Below are positions 52,546 to 62,148 of a stretch of 64,000 bases of DNA, in pieces. A program made the position numbers and the translations under genes. This stretch comes from DASYXZ01 sp035308965 (lineage in GTDB: Bacteria; Acidobacteriota; Terriglobia; UBA7540). The stretch covers positions 1-64,000 of the forward strand of contig DATGFN010000019.1 of assembly GCA_035308965.1 (NCBI GenBank), in the 5' to 3' direction. Each line of letters opens with the position of its first letter. The stretch's first letter is position 1. A model generated the notes under the pieces. It saw only the letters and a list, made by a program, of their open reading frames with translations, ran no database searches and was not told where the DNA came from.

Positions 52546-55518
52546 TCAAAATGTGATTCGGACGCCGATTTGAGCAGCGAAGGGTATCCCGACGGTGGTC
52601 CCCGGGCCAAAAAAATCTCCCAAGGCGCCCGCCGCAACTCGCAAATCATTCAACGAGCGAATGGGTGAGGTTTGTGTGCAGGAGGGGTTTATGCAAAATG
52701 CCGTGGCGTTCGAAAGGTCATTCACCGGCACAGGCAAGGCTGAGATATCGGGTAAGAAATTATTTCCGGGATTGACCCGGTTAAAAAGATTAAAAAACTC
52801 GACAAAGGGCCGAACCGATACGTTGTCTGTAAGGCTGAATTTACGGCTCACCCGCATGTCCATTTGAAAATAAGGGACGCCGCGAAATTGGTCCAGTTTG
52901 GTTTGAACGCCGTTGACCACAGCACGGTCATTATTCGACACCCCATCATTATTGACGTCCACCGGAGTGACCATAGTGAAGGGTCTTGCACTCTCCGCCT
53001 GGCCAAGCGTTGAGACCTGGAAACCGTGCGGCAGGTTCCACTCCGCCGCCAGGACCAATCGATGCCGCATATCCTCTCCGGAGGGTCCGTAATCGCCCGG
53101 ACCGAAGGCATTCCTAGGATCGGACACCAAGTTCACATAATCAAAAAGCTCACCCACCACGGCGCCCCAGGTTGCGGCGCTGGACAATGTATAGTGTGCG
53201 GTCAAGTCCAGGCGGGCCCCGCGGCGGTGAATGATGATCGAGGCGCCGTCGTACCGCGACCGATTGTCAGTACGATAGAGGTTAATGAAGGGGGCATCGG
53301 CCGGCAACGTGAAGCCGGGAGCGTATTGGTAGGCCCTATACTGATGCACTCCCTTGTGATGCTCAAACTGGAAGGATAAATCCCAGGCAGAATTAATCTG
53401 ATGGGCGAGGCCGGCGCTTGCCTGAAAATCGTAGGGCGAATGATAGTCGGGAGAAATCACCGAGCCCGTATCATTCGGTCCCAGGAGTGCGCCGTTAAAG
53501 GGCGTGTTGACAGCCTGAAACGACTGCACCCAGCCGCTCTGCGCAAGGTCATTGTAGTAGAGCCCAACGCCGGCGCGAATCACCGTCTTGCCCGCTCCGC
53601 CGGGTGAATAGACCAATCCCAATCTGGGAGCAAGAGCGCCCCGATAGTCATGAGGAATGCCGGGGGCAAGCGGAATGCCCAATGCGCGTAGCGTCTGGAC
53701 GGCGGGATTCTGATTCTGGGTTTGCCCTTCCGCGGTGAAAAGGCCGAACGTGGTGTCGTAACGTAAACCGAGATTAACGGTGAAATTGGTCCTTGCCCGC
53801 CACGCATCCTGAAAGTAGAGGCCAAGCCGCTGGACATTTTGCGAAAACCCGCCGTCATAGCCGGGCGTGGTGGGGGTGGATTGAATAATAGGGAGGATGC
53901 TTTGGCCGTTCGCCAAATAAAAGCTGGGATCCTGCGGGAACACCACCAATTGCTCGGGCGTGTCCGCCAATCTCCCACTCAGCACGGGTTCGTGGATGAA
54001 GTTCACCCCGAATTTTACTGCCTGGTCAGGATCGTAGCGAGTGACGTCATAGCGGAACTGGTATTTTTCCTGCGCCCGATAAACTGGGAAAGCGGTTATG
54101 CCCGTCACAAATTGATTGTCGCCAAAAGTTTCGAACCCGGACGTGGTGATAATAGTGGAACTGAAGGGGAAGGCCAGCGCCAGGCCAAGATTTGAGTTGC
54201 GCGTCTGGTGATTGGTAAAAGTGCCGGCCTGGAATGTAAACGAACCAAGCCATCTGGGATTGAAGAGGAATTGTTGGTTGGCCAGGAAACTGTAGTAATG
54301 GGCGTCTGTCGTGACCCCTGTAGAAGGCAAAGTACCTTGCTGCACCAGATTATTCTTTGTATTGTTGAGGTCGAACGCGCCGCGGAAAAACCACTGCGCC
54401 CTCTCGGATTCGTTCCAGTCAACACGGCTGTCAAAAAGTTGATCGCGGAATGGTACAGGCGTGGACGAGGGCGCCGTGATGGAGGCAACACCGGGAATCT
54501 CGCCTTGCGCCGCAAGTTGCCCCAAGGCGCTAAACTCGGCAAGGTTGGGCGCGCTGTATGATACGCTGGCGTTTTCACGCACTAATTCGAGCGAGCTGAA
54601 AAACCAAACTTTCTGTGGGTCGATCGGCCCTCCCAAATTCATGGCGCCATTTTGCCGCGAGAACGGTGCCTTGGGATTGGGCGGCGGATTATCAAGGATA
54701 TTACGGGCATTCAGTTTTGCGGACCGATCGTAGAATGCTCCTCCTCCGTGCCATTGATCTGTCCCGCGGCGGGTCACGATGATCACTGAACCTCCGTTGG
54801 TGCGCGAAGTGTCAGCGTCATATTGCGAAGTGCGGACTACAAATTCCTGCATGGCATCGGGCGAATAATTTTGGAGAAACCCACCGATGTAATCATCGTT
54901 GTTATCCCCGCCATCCACGGAAAGATCCACGTTCAAACCCGAGCTTCCGGCAAAGGAAACCGCCGTGATGCGGGCCTTGGTGGGGTCTGAGGGCTCCACG
55001 GGCGCCGTCATGGGAGCAATGTAGGCAATGTTGGCAAAGCTCCTTGCGGATAAGGGAACATCAGCGATTTCCTGCCCTCGGATCACTGATTTTTCCACGC
55101 TGCTCGTCGTGTCCAATCCTGCGCCGGAGGACTCTTCCACGCGAACTGTTTCGGTCTGGCGTTTTAGGCCGAGGACAACGGTCAGGTTGCGGGGATTTCC
55201 CACCGTTACTTCCACATCGGGATACACCACCGGGGTCCAACCCGCAAGATCAAAGCGAACGCGATAACTTCCAGGTGGGAGCGGGCCAAGATGGAACTCG
55301 CCAATTCGGTTACTGGTGGTGGTCCGGGTCAGGGGAAATCCGACCGCGTCCAGCCGAACAGTTACCCCAGCCAACCGGCCGCCCGTCGTATCTTGCGTCA
55401 AACCCACCAATTCCCCGGTGGGGCTCTGCCCTGCGCAAAAAGTTCCGCCAGCGCCCAACAGAAGGAGAAATGCCAAAGTCCGGACGAGAGATTTTCGGCA
55501 GGGCACCGTCTTTTTCAC
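52546..55518 (-). CDS. Oar-like TonB-dependent outer-membrane receptor
   Basis: A 990-residue protein. A signal peptide (1-30) is followed by a carboxypeptidase-regulatory-like beta fold (about 32-118) and a plug domain (DVPLSARSFANIAYIAPM, VDGGDNND). A beta-barrel of about 700 residues ends in the terminal Phe typical of outer-membrane proteins (QIGVRITF). Acidobacteriota often encode many such receptors, used for large substrates such as glycans or peptides. The start is GTG at 55518 with AAGAGG touching it, so the start is not certain. It is inserted, opposite in strand, between mreD and mrdA. Confidence 0.9.
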   Translation of the reverse strand: MKKTVPCRKSLVRTLAFLLLLGAGGTFCAGQSPTGELVGLTQDTTGGRLAGVTVRLDAVGFPLTRTTTSNRIGEFHLGPLPPGSYRVRFDLAGWTPVVYPDVEVTVGNPRNLTVVLGLKRQTETVRVEESSGAGLDTTSSVEKSVIRGQEIADVPLSARSFANIAYIAPMTAPVEPSDPTKARITAVSFAGSSGLNVDLSVDGGDNNDDYIGGFLQNYSPDAMQEFVVRTSQYDADTSRTNGGSVIIVTRRGTDQWHGGGAFYDRSAKLNARNILDNPPPNPKAPFSRQNGAMNLGGPIDPQKVWFFSSLELVRENASVSYSAPNLAEFSALGQLAAQGEIPGVASITAPSSTPVPFRDQLFDSRVDWNESERAQWFFRGAFDLNNTKNNLVQQGTLPSTGVTTDAHYYSFLANQQFLFNPRWLGSFTFQAGTFTNHQTRNSNLGLALAFPFSSTIITTSGFETFGDNQFVTGITAFPVYRAQEKYQFRYDVTRYDPDQAVKFGVNFIHEPVLSGRLADTPEQLVVFPQDPSFYLANGQSILPIIQSTPTTPGYDGGFSQNVQRLGLYFQDAWRARTNFTVNLGLRYDTTFGLFTAEGQTQNQNPAVQTLRALGIPLAPGIPHDYRGALAPRLGLVYSPGGAGKTVIRAGVGLYYNDLAQSGWVQSFQAVNTPFNGALLGPNDTGSVISPDYHSPYDFQASAGLAHQINSAWDLSFQFEHHKGVHQYRAYQYAPGFTLPADAPFINLYRTDNRSRYDGASIIIHRRGARLDLTAHYTLSSAATWGAVVGELFDYVNLVSDPRNAFGPGDYGPSGEDMRHRLVLAAEWNLPHGFQVSTLGQAESARPFTMVTPVDVNNDGVSNNDRAVVNGVQTKLDQFRGVPYFQMDMRVSRKFSLTDNVSVRPFVEFFNLFNRVNPGNNFLPDISALPVPVNDLSNATAFCINPSCTQTSPIRSLNDLRVAAGALGDFFGPGTTVGIPFAAQIGVRITF

Positions 55519-55943
55519 CTCTTGATTATACTAAAACATACATCAGTAATTCTAGATTTCGGACATGATGCAAATTTCAAACGTGGAATGGAAACTGCTA
55601 CGTAAGAAGCTTAAGGCTAATTTCCACTACCGGGAAATTCAGCCCGTCAGCGAAGATAAACCGTTGAATTGTGTATTGTCAACTTTCCGCAAGCTGTCTG
55701 AAAAATTGTGAAAATTGTCCGTCCGCGGCTTTCCGGCCCCAAACCTTTAAGACACCTAAATGGGCACAATTTCCACAGCTTTTCCACAGATTATTCACAA
55801 CTTGTATTGCCATTGACGCTATGTTATTCTCCCCGCTAGGAAAACGATGGGCTTGGTTAAGCCCATAAGCTTGGAATTATATATAGAGGGAAAAGGTTCT
55901 TCATCCTTTCTCATAAGCTCGCGCTTAAAGCAGGCGCGGGCGG
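55519..55943. other. AT-rich divergent region before mrdA with DnaA-box-like sites
   Basis: This 425-base gap separates the TonB receptor from mrdA. It holds the 11-base-spaced DnaA-like boxes (55769-55799), the AAATTGTGAAA motif at 55705-55715 and no credible coding frame. It must also contain the mrdA promoter; TTGTAT (55803-55808), 16 bases, TATTCT (55825-55830) is a weak candidate. Confidence 0.5.
55769..55799 (+). promoter_or_regulatory. Three phased DnaA-box-like sites
   Basis: ATTTCCACA (55769-55777), TTTTCCACA (55780-55788) and TTATTCACA (55791-55799) repeat every 11 bases. The last two fit the relaxed box TTWTNCACA exactly. A fourth near match lies on the minus strand at 55707-55715. 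Confidence 0.5.
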
Positions 55944-57854
55944 ATGTCTACGAGAATGCAATTTCATTTTCCGCAGGATGACCGGTTTGCGGGATGGAAG
56001 ATTCCATTCCTTCAGTATTTGGCGGGCGCGGCGTTTTGTCTCCTGTTAATCGGTTACTGGCGTCTCCAAGTCGGTCAGCATAATCTTTATCTGGACCAGG
56101 CAGAACGCAACCGCATCCGCAATCTCCCCATCATTGCGCCTCGAGGAAGAATTCTTGACCGCGAAGGCAAAGTGCTGGTGGACAACACGCCCGCCTTCAG
56201 CGTCCTTTTGATGCGGGAGAATTCGGCTGTCCTTTCCGGGTCACGGATGGATGGCATCGCCCGCGGCTTGCACATCGATCCCGAAGAACTCAAGCAGCAA
56301 GTGGCAGACTCCGCGCTCCTCCCTCGTTTCCAGCCTCTACTGTTGAAGCAATCCGCCACCTTGGAAGACGCCGCCTTTGTGGATTCTCACCGCGTTGAGT
56401 ACCCCGAACTTGCGGTTATTCAAGTGCAAGAGCGATTGTACCCCTACCACGCCGCCATCGCGTCGGTACTCGGTTACGTGGGTGAAGTCTCCGAGGACAT
56501 GATTGCCAAGGATGAGACTCACTATCGGCCGGGCGATCAAGTGGGGAAATTCGGCATCGAGCGATCATATGACACGGAACTCTCGGGCCGCGACGGAATG
56601 CGGCGCGTAGTGGTCAACAGCCGCGGGCAGGAAGTGGGGTCGGAGAATACCATCAATGCCTCTCCCGGTAATGATCTGCGCCTGACCATTGACCTTGATG
56701 TTCAAATGGCCGCTGAAAAATCGTTGGGGGACCGTGAGGGCGCTGTGGTGGCGATTGATCCGCGCACGGGAGAGGTGCTCGCCCTGGTCAGCCACCCTTC
56801 CTTTGATCCCAACGACTTTGCCAAGCGCATCGACAAAGACACCTGGAATCGGCTGATGGAGGATCCGCAAAAACCCATGATGGACAAGGCCATTCAGGCC
56901 CAATTGGCGCCTGGGTCGGTGTTCAAGATTTTCACTGCAGCGGCGGGTCTCGAAACCGGGGAAATCAAGCCCGGCTTTACCGTTTATTGTCCGGGATCGG
57001 TTACGATTTACGGCCATACTTATCATGACTGGACTTTCGATAAAGGGCATGGGCATGGAAGCGTGGACATTCATAACGCCATCGTTCATTCCTGTGACGT
57101 CTATTTTTATACGTTGGGGAAAATTATCGGGATTGACAAAATCGCGTACTTCGCCAAAAGCCTGGGATTGGGCGCCAAAACTGGAATCGATCTCCCCTCT
57201 GAGAGTTCCGGCTTGATTCCATCACCCGAATGGGTGGAGGCTGCGTTCAAGCGGCAGTGGTGGGCGGGGGAAACAATGTCGGTGGCCATCGGCCAGGGAG
57301 CAGTGGAAGTCACGCCGCTCCAGTTGGCTTATGCCCTGGGTGGTATTGCGTCGGGCGGTGTTTTTCGCCGGCCGCACCTCGCATTTCCCGGCGACCTCAA
57401 TGCGCTTCACGTGGACCTAAAGGAAAATTCCGAGCGGCGCTTCCCTCTGAAAGATCAAACATTGGACATCCTGTTAAAAGGGATGTGGGGCGTGGTGAAT
57501 GAGGGTGGCGGAACGGGCGCGGGCGCGCGTTGCCCGGGGATCGACATCGCGGGCAAAACAGGCACGGCCCAAGTGGTGAGCACCGGGCTCCAGAAATCCG
57601 CTCACAGCTCGGACTATAATAATAATGCTTGGTTCGTCGGATTCTCGCCGCCATCAGACCCTAACATTGTTGTTGCTGCCCTGGTGATGAAGGGTGGCCA
57701 TTCGGCGGTGGCAGCACCCATCGCTCGCGATGTGATCAAAGCGTTTTACGATAAGTTACATCCAACTAAACCCGCGCCGGACAGCGCCCAGGCGAAGTTG
57801 GTCAGCGAAGTAAGCGGAAGTCCGGCCGGCCGGCCAAGCGCGACGGCGCGCTAG
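55944..57854 (+). CDS. mrdA: Penicillin-binding protein 2 (elongation transpeptidase)
   Basis: A 636-residue class B penicillin-binding protein. The N-terminal membrane helix (about 22-40) precedes the dimerisation domain. The transpeptidase domain has SxxK at Ser325-Lys328 (APGSVFK), SCD at 383-385 in place of SxN, and KTG in AGKTGTAQ. It crosslinks the lateral wall together with RodA, encoded 19 bases downstream. The start used is the ATG at 55944; 55956 is also possible. Confidence 0.95.
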   Translation: MSTRMQFHFPQDDRFAGWKIPFLQYLAGAAFCLLLIGYWRLQVGQHNLYLDQAERNRIRNLPIIAPRGRILDREGKVLVDNTPAFSVLLMRENSAVLSGSRMDGIARGLHIDPEELKQQVADSALLPRFQPLLLKQSATLEDAAFVDSHRVEYPELAVIQVQERLYPYHAAIASVLGYVGEVSEDMIAKDETHYRPGDQVGKFGIERSYDTELSGRDGMRRVVVNSRGQEVGSENTINASPGNDLRLTIDLDVQMAAEKSLGDREGAVVAIDPRTGEVLALVSHPSFDPNDFAKRIDKDTWNRLMEDPQKPMMDKAIQAQLAPGSVFKIFTAAAGLETGEIKPGFTVYCPGSVTIYGHTYHDWTFDKGHGHGSVDIHNAIVHSCDVYFYTLGKIIGIDKIAYFAKSLGLGAKTGIDLPSESSGLIPSPEWVEAAFKRQWWAGETMSVAIGQGAVEVTPLQLAYALGGIASGGVFRRPHLAFPGDLNALHVDLKENSERRFPLKDQTLDILLKGMWGVVNEGGGTGAGARCPGIDIAGKTGTAQVVSTGLQKSAHSSDYNNNAWFVGFSPPSDPNIVVAALVMKGGHSAVAAPIARDVIKAFYDKLHPTKPAPDSAQAKLVSEVSGSPAGRPSATAR

Positions 57855-57873
57855 CAGGCAAACAGTTCCTTTT

Positions 57874-58968
57874 ATGATTCGAAAAGCTTTAAATTTTAGA
57901 GATGCCGATTGGCTTCTTCTGGCGCTGGCTGTGGTTATTGCCGCGGTTGGAGTTGTAGAGATCTATAGCACCACGGCCCATTCAGCATTGGCGGGTGAAT
58001 ACAAGTCGCAGATCAAGTGGATTGTTTTGGGTTGCGCGGCCGCCTTGATCATTAGCCGAATCGATTACCACGCCATCATTGAAAGGGTTCCCTGGTTTTT
58101 TGCATTGAGCGTGCTGACCCTTGCCGGCCTTCTGTTCAGCGGGCACTCCATCAACAAGGCTCGGCGATGGCTCCCGCTTGGGGGCTTTGCAACTTTACAA
58201 GTGTCAGAACTGGTTAAATTGGTTATAATATTGGGGGTGGCAGCGATCCTGGCGGAAAAGCAAGGAAAGTATGTCACTTGGAAAGACCTGATTAAGTTGG
58301 GAATCCTGGCGGGCGTGCCTGCCGTTCTGGTTGTTTTGGAACCGGATCTTGGGACCGCGCTAACCTTCTTCCCGATAATCTTGGCTGGGGCTTTCCTGAT
58401 GGGGATCCAACTTCGGAAAATTGCCGTGTTGGCCCTTCTTGGAATGTTGATGCTCCCCGTGGCGTGGCACTTTACGAAGCCTTACCAGCGCGAACGTATA
58501 ATGACCTTCGTTCACCCTACTCAGGATACCCGGGGCTCCAGCTATCAGGCCACACAATCAAAAATTGCCATCGGCTCGGGCGGAATCTGGGGCAAAGGCC
58601 TTGGGAATGGGACGCAGTCCCGTCTGGGATTCATTCCTGTTTCCCACGCCGATTTTATTTTCGCCGCTTTTTCGGAGGAACAGGGATTTGCCGGCACTCT
58701 GTTCGTATTGGTGCTCTATTTTGCAATGATTCTGCGCCTGCTCGATGGAGCGCAGATGGCCGGAGATCGCGCCGGGACTCTGTTGGTGGTTTGTTTCGCT
58801 TCACTAATTTTCTTTCAGGTTTTTGTGAATGTCGGAATGATGATCGGTTTCTTGCCCATCACCGGCATTCCGCTTCCACTCATGAGCCAGGGAGGGTCCT
58901 CGGTCCTATCGACGTTTTTGGGCTTGGGCTTGGCGATGAGTGTGAACATGCGGCGGCTGGTTAATTAG
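57874..58968 (+). CDS. rodA: Lateral-wall peptidoglycan glycosyltransferase
   Basis: A 364-residue SEDS-family membrane protein with about ten helices. Diagnostic stretches are GHSINKARRWLPLGGFATLQVSEL, LEPDLGTALTF and GIPLPLMSQGGSSVLSTF. It polymerises glycan strands at the inner membrane in partnership with PBP2. It is in the same operon as mrdA. Confidence 0.96.
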   Translation: MIRKALNFRDADWLLLALAVVIAAVGVVEIYSTTAHSALAGEYKSQIKWIVLGCAAALIISRIDYHAIIERVPWFFALSVLTLAGLLFSGHSINKARRWLPLGGFATLQVSELVKLVIILGVAAILAEKQGKYVTWKDLIKLGILAGVPAVLVVLEPDLGTALTFFPIILAGAFLMGIQLRKIAVLALLGMLMLPVAWHFTKPYQRERIMTFVHPTQDTRGSSYQATQSKIAIGSGGIWGKGLGNGTQSRLGFIPVSHADFIFAAFSEEQGFAGTLFVLVLYFAMILRLLDGAQMAGDRAGTLLVVCFASLIFFQVFVNVGMMIGFLPITGIPLPLMSQGGSSVLSTFLGLGLAMSVNMRRLVN

Positions 58969-59277
58969 GTTCGGTCGCCTTGTTTGATGGATAGAGGTTA
59001 ATTGGGATTTAATGCAGGACCGGCAGGCGCCGGCATCGGATTGAACGGTCCGCCCACATAATTCGCCCGGACGGATTTTGTAAAGCGTGGCGCCAAGGAT
59101 TCTGTTGTGGAATTTGCGTCCTGGCAACCACCTGAGATTCATTGGCCGGCAGCGCGGTTGATCTTCCGCAATGTTCGGAAGACCCGGCCCGATCGGGAAG
59201 GAAGGGAGTTGATCTCTCGTCCGCCAATCGACGGATGGGATTGATCCTCGAGCCTATGCCCGACGAGAGGAGTTTTC
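58969..59277 (+). other. Structured leader region before rng
   Basis: This 309-base gap contains several inverted repeats, including CTTCCG/CGGAAG (59163-59181), and the SD-covering stem 59214-59269. No protein-like frame on either strand is convincing and no RNA family was recognised. Confidence 0.45.
59214..59269 (+). promoter_or_regulatory. Possible Shine-Dalgarno-sequestering stem of rng
   Basis: CTCTCGTC (59214-59221) is the exact complement of GACGAGAG (59262-59269), which overlaps the Shine-Dalgarno GAGGAG (59267-59272) six bases before the ATG. Pairing would hide the ribosome site. RNase E of enterobacteria is known to control its own mRNA through its leader, so self-control is plausible. 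Confidence 0.45.
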
Positions 59278-62112
59278 ATGTCCAAGGAGCTGTTTATTTC
59301 AGCGTCTCCACACGAGACCAAGGTCGCGGTGTTGGAAGACGACGAACTGGTTGAGGTGTATCACGAAAGAGATACCAATACAGGATTGGTCGGCGGGATT
59401 TACAAAGGCCGTGTCAGCCGCGTATTGCCCGGCATGCAATCCGCCTTTGTGGATATCGGCCTGGAACGTGACGCGTTCCTTTATGTCTCGGACTTCTTTG
59501 AAGACGCTGATGAGTACGACAAAATAGTGGCCGAGGCGGAAGCGCGCGTCACTCGCTTCGCCGAGGGCGCCACAGCCCCAAGTCCATTGGCCGTTTCGCC
59601 GCCTACGGAAGCAACTGTTATAGAGCAGTCGCCACAAGCGCCGGTTGACGAAACCCCAGTCCCCGTTCCTCCTTCGCCTCCGGAAGCGATTGCTTTGGAA
59701 ATTCCCGCAATTCAAGAAGCTCCCCCGCCCGTGGCGACTCCGCCAGCAGAAGTCGAGCCGCCAACTTCGGCTCCAACGGGACCTTTTGTCCGCAACAACA
59801 GGCCCGGCGGCCCCTCATCGGATTTTCGAAGGGGCGAGCACCGTGGGCGGCGACGAAAGCGTCACGGCCAACCGTTCGGCGAGCGAAAATTCGGTCCTAA
59901 ACCCGAATTTCGCCCGAGGCCAGTGGATCGCCCGGCGCCACCTGCCGTGAGCACAAGCTCCTCCTTCGAAGTCCTTCCCGGAGAGTCCCTGGCGAAGTAC
60001 CGGAACCAGTCCAATCAAACTCCTACTCCTGGGTTTCCGGCCCATAATTCCGATGGTCCAGGTCAATCTACTTTTTCGGAAGAAACCGAGCCCAGGGAAT
60101 CCATTCGACCTGAGCCTGAGAATGGTTCGGCTGAAGCAACTCACACGGAAACAATCGTTCAGCCTGCCGCTGAAATCGAAGCGGCAATTCCAGTTGACGT
60201 CGCACCAGAGCATGAAGCACAGGCCAATCCGAATGTCGCGCCCAATGTCCCAGAAATTGAGCCTGCGACTGCCGCAATAGAATTACCTGCGGTTGCACCG
60301 CCTGTTGAGGAAGCCCCGACCGTTGCTGCGCTTGTAAATCCCGAGAATGAAATTGCAGCATCCCCGGAAAGTAACGCCAGATCGGTTGTCGATAATCCAC
60401 CGTCGGCGCAGGCGTCCGATTCCAGCGAGCAGGCACGTGAGGCAAAACCCCGGCCACTTTGGGACCGTTTGGTTTCAACCGTCCTCGGCAAGTCCCCGAA
60501 TTCCGACGAAGTAAAAGAACCGATAGCCCAAAACGCTGCCCCCGAAACTGTCCCAGCGATCACACCCGCCGCGGAAGAAGGAGATCTCACTCCCAACTCG
60601 GAATCCGAAAATGAAGCTGAGGACGTATCTACCGATGCCACGCCCGCCTTCGCAGACGCAGGCTCCGAATTGGCGCCGGGAGAAGCGGCATCCGAGGAGC
60701 CCGCGGGAAATGTCCGTGCGCCCGGCCAGAATCCCGAAATCGGTTCGACCAGCGAGCAGACTACTCGCGCGTATACATTGCGCGAGCCCAACCAGAAGCC
60801 TCGTTTCGCGCCTCGCCGCAGAGGGCGGCACGGAAGGGGCAATCGCGATTTCGTTCCCGGCGGTGGCCAGGGCCCGCGGCGTGACGCACCCCGGTCCGGC
60901 AATCATCAACCCATGCAGATTGCGGAATTGCTGAAAGAGGGGCAGGAAATCCTGGTCCAAATCGCCAAAGAACCTCTGGGGCGTAAAGGAGCTCGCATCA
61001 CCTCACATATCGCCCTTCCCGGGCGCTATCTGGTCTATATGCCCACCGTCGATCATATCGGAGTCTCGCGCAAGATCGCCTCGGAAGAGGAGCGGCTGCG
61101 CCTCAAGAATATTATGCTGGATAACAGGGGCTCGGTAACCGGCGGATTTATTGTGCGGACTGCCGGAGCGGGCCGGCCGGAAGAAGAACTGAAGGCCGAC
61201 ATGAAATTTCTCTCGACACTCTGGACCGATATCCGCTCCAAGGCCGAACGGACCAAAGCCCCCGCCCTCCTGCATCGCGACCTTGATTTGATGCAGAGAA
61301 TTCTGCGCGACATCCTCTCCCCTGATTTTAAGTCGGTGCGGGTGGATAGCGAAAACGAATACGAACGCGCCCTTGATTTTGTTAGCCGCTGCCAGCCTTC
61401 GCTGGTGAACCACGTCAAGCTCTATACGCGCGACACCCCCATGTTTGAGGAGTTCGGCATACAGGCCGAGATCGACAAGGCGTTGAAGTCCAAAGTGTGG
61501 CTGAAATCCGGTGGCTATATCGTGATCAATCAAACCGAAGCGTTGGTGGCGATTGATGTGAATACCGGGAAATATGTGGGCAAGACAAACCGGCTGGAAG
61601 ATACGATTGTCAAAACCAACATTGACGCCGTGAAGGAAATAGTCCGCCAGATTCGGCTCCGCGATCTGGGCGGGATTGTGGTGATCGATTTTATCGATAT
61701 GGACGAGCGCCGCAATCGAAACAAAGTGGTGCAAGCACTCGAGGAGGCTCTCCGCTTTGACCGTGCCCCTACCAAAATTCTTTCCTTTAACGATTTCGGA
61801 CTGGTGGCGCTTACTCGCAAGCGCGTAAAGCAGTCCCTGGAACGCACGCTTTGTGAACCTTGTGCCTATTGCTCGGGCTCGGGCTGGATCAAATCTGTTA
61901 CCACGCTGTCCTACGAAATTCTGGCCGAGGCGCGCAAAATGGCCGCCGAACATGAGGGCGAATCACTCACCCTGCGCGTGCACCCCGATGTTGCCAAGGC
62001 GCTGAAATCCCGCGAAGGCGTCATACTTTCTGAACTCGAATCCATGACCAAGAAGGATGTGATCGTTAAGAGCGACCCCAGCGTGCATCAGGAACGGTTC
62101 GAAATATATTGA
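59278..62112 (+). CDS. rng: Ribonuclease E/G with a large insertion in the S1 domain
   Basis: A 944-residue endoribonuclease. Its opening (MSKELFISASPHETKVAVLE, IYKGRVSRVLPGMQSAFVDIG) is the first half of the S1 domain. A Pro/Ala/Glu-rich stretch from about 95 to 545 then interrupts it, and S1 resumes at LKEGQEILVQIAKEP. The catalytic part has Asp760 (AIDVNTG), VIDFIDM at 802-808, and the zinc-link CEPCAYC. The protein ends soon afterwards like RNase G. The inserted region, with an Arg-rich patch (RGRHGRGNR), may replace the C-terminal scaffold of RNase E. Its usual jobs are rRNA maturation and mRNA decay. Confidence 0.93.
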   Translation: MSKELFISASPHETKVAVLEDDELVEVYHERDTNTGLVGGIYKGRVSRVLPGMQSAFVDIGLERDAFLYVSDFFEDADEYDKIVAEAEARVTRFAEGATAPSPLAVSPPTEATVIEQSPQAPVDETPVPVPPSPPEAIALEIPAIQEAPPPVATPPAEVEPPTSAPTGPFVRNNRPGGPSSDFRRGEHRGRRRKRHGQPFGERKFGPKPEFRPRPVDRPAPPAVSTSSSFEVLPGESLAKYRNQSNQTPTPGFPAHNSDGPGQSTFSEETEPRESIRPEPENGSAEATHTETIVQPAAEIEAAIPVDVAPEHEAQANPNVAPNVPEIEPATAAIELPAVAPPVEEAPTVAALVNPENEIAASPESNARSVVDNPPSAQASDSSEQAREAKPRPLWDRLVSTVLGKSPNSDEVKEPIAQNAAPETVPAITPAAEEGDLTPNSESENEAEDVSTDATPAFADAGSELAPGEAASEEPAGNVRAPGQNPEIGSTSEQTTRAYTLREPNQKPRFAPRRRGRHGRGNRDFVPGGGQGPRRDAPRSGNHQPMQIAELLKEGQEILVQIAKEPLGRKGARITSHIALPGRYLVYMPTVDHIGVSRKIASEEERLRLKNIMLDNRGSVTGGFIVRTAGAGRPEEELKADMKFLSTLWTDIRSKAERTKAPALLHRDLDLMQRILRDILSPDFKSVRVDSENEYERALDFVSRCQPSLVNHVKLYTRDTPMFEEFGIQAEIDKALKSKVWLKSGGYIVINQTEALVAIDVNTGKYVGKTNRLEDTIVKTNIDAVKEIVRQIRLRDLGGIVVIDFIDMDERRNRNKVVQALEEALRFDRAPTKILSFNDFGLVALTRKRVKQSLERTLCEPCAYCSGSGWIKSVTTLSYEILAEARKMAAEHEGESLTLRVHPDVAKALKSREGVILSELESMTKKDVIVKSDPSVHQERFEIY

Positions 62113-62120
62113 AGGAAAAA

Positions 62121-62148
62121 AGTCAGGAGCCGGGAGTCAGGAGTCAGA
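62121..62148. repeat. Heptamer array after rng (AGTCAGG type)
   Basis: Four units: AGTCAGG, AGCCGGG, AGTCAGG, AGTCAGA. It begins nine bases after the rng stop codon. Confidence 0.8.

Noticed and set aside
55519..55943. A chromosomal replication origin
   Set aside because: DnaA-like boxes are present, but no dnaA, dnaN, gyrB or other origin neighbours are seen and skew cannot be assessed, so only the boxes are reported.
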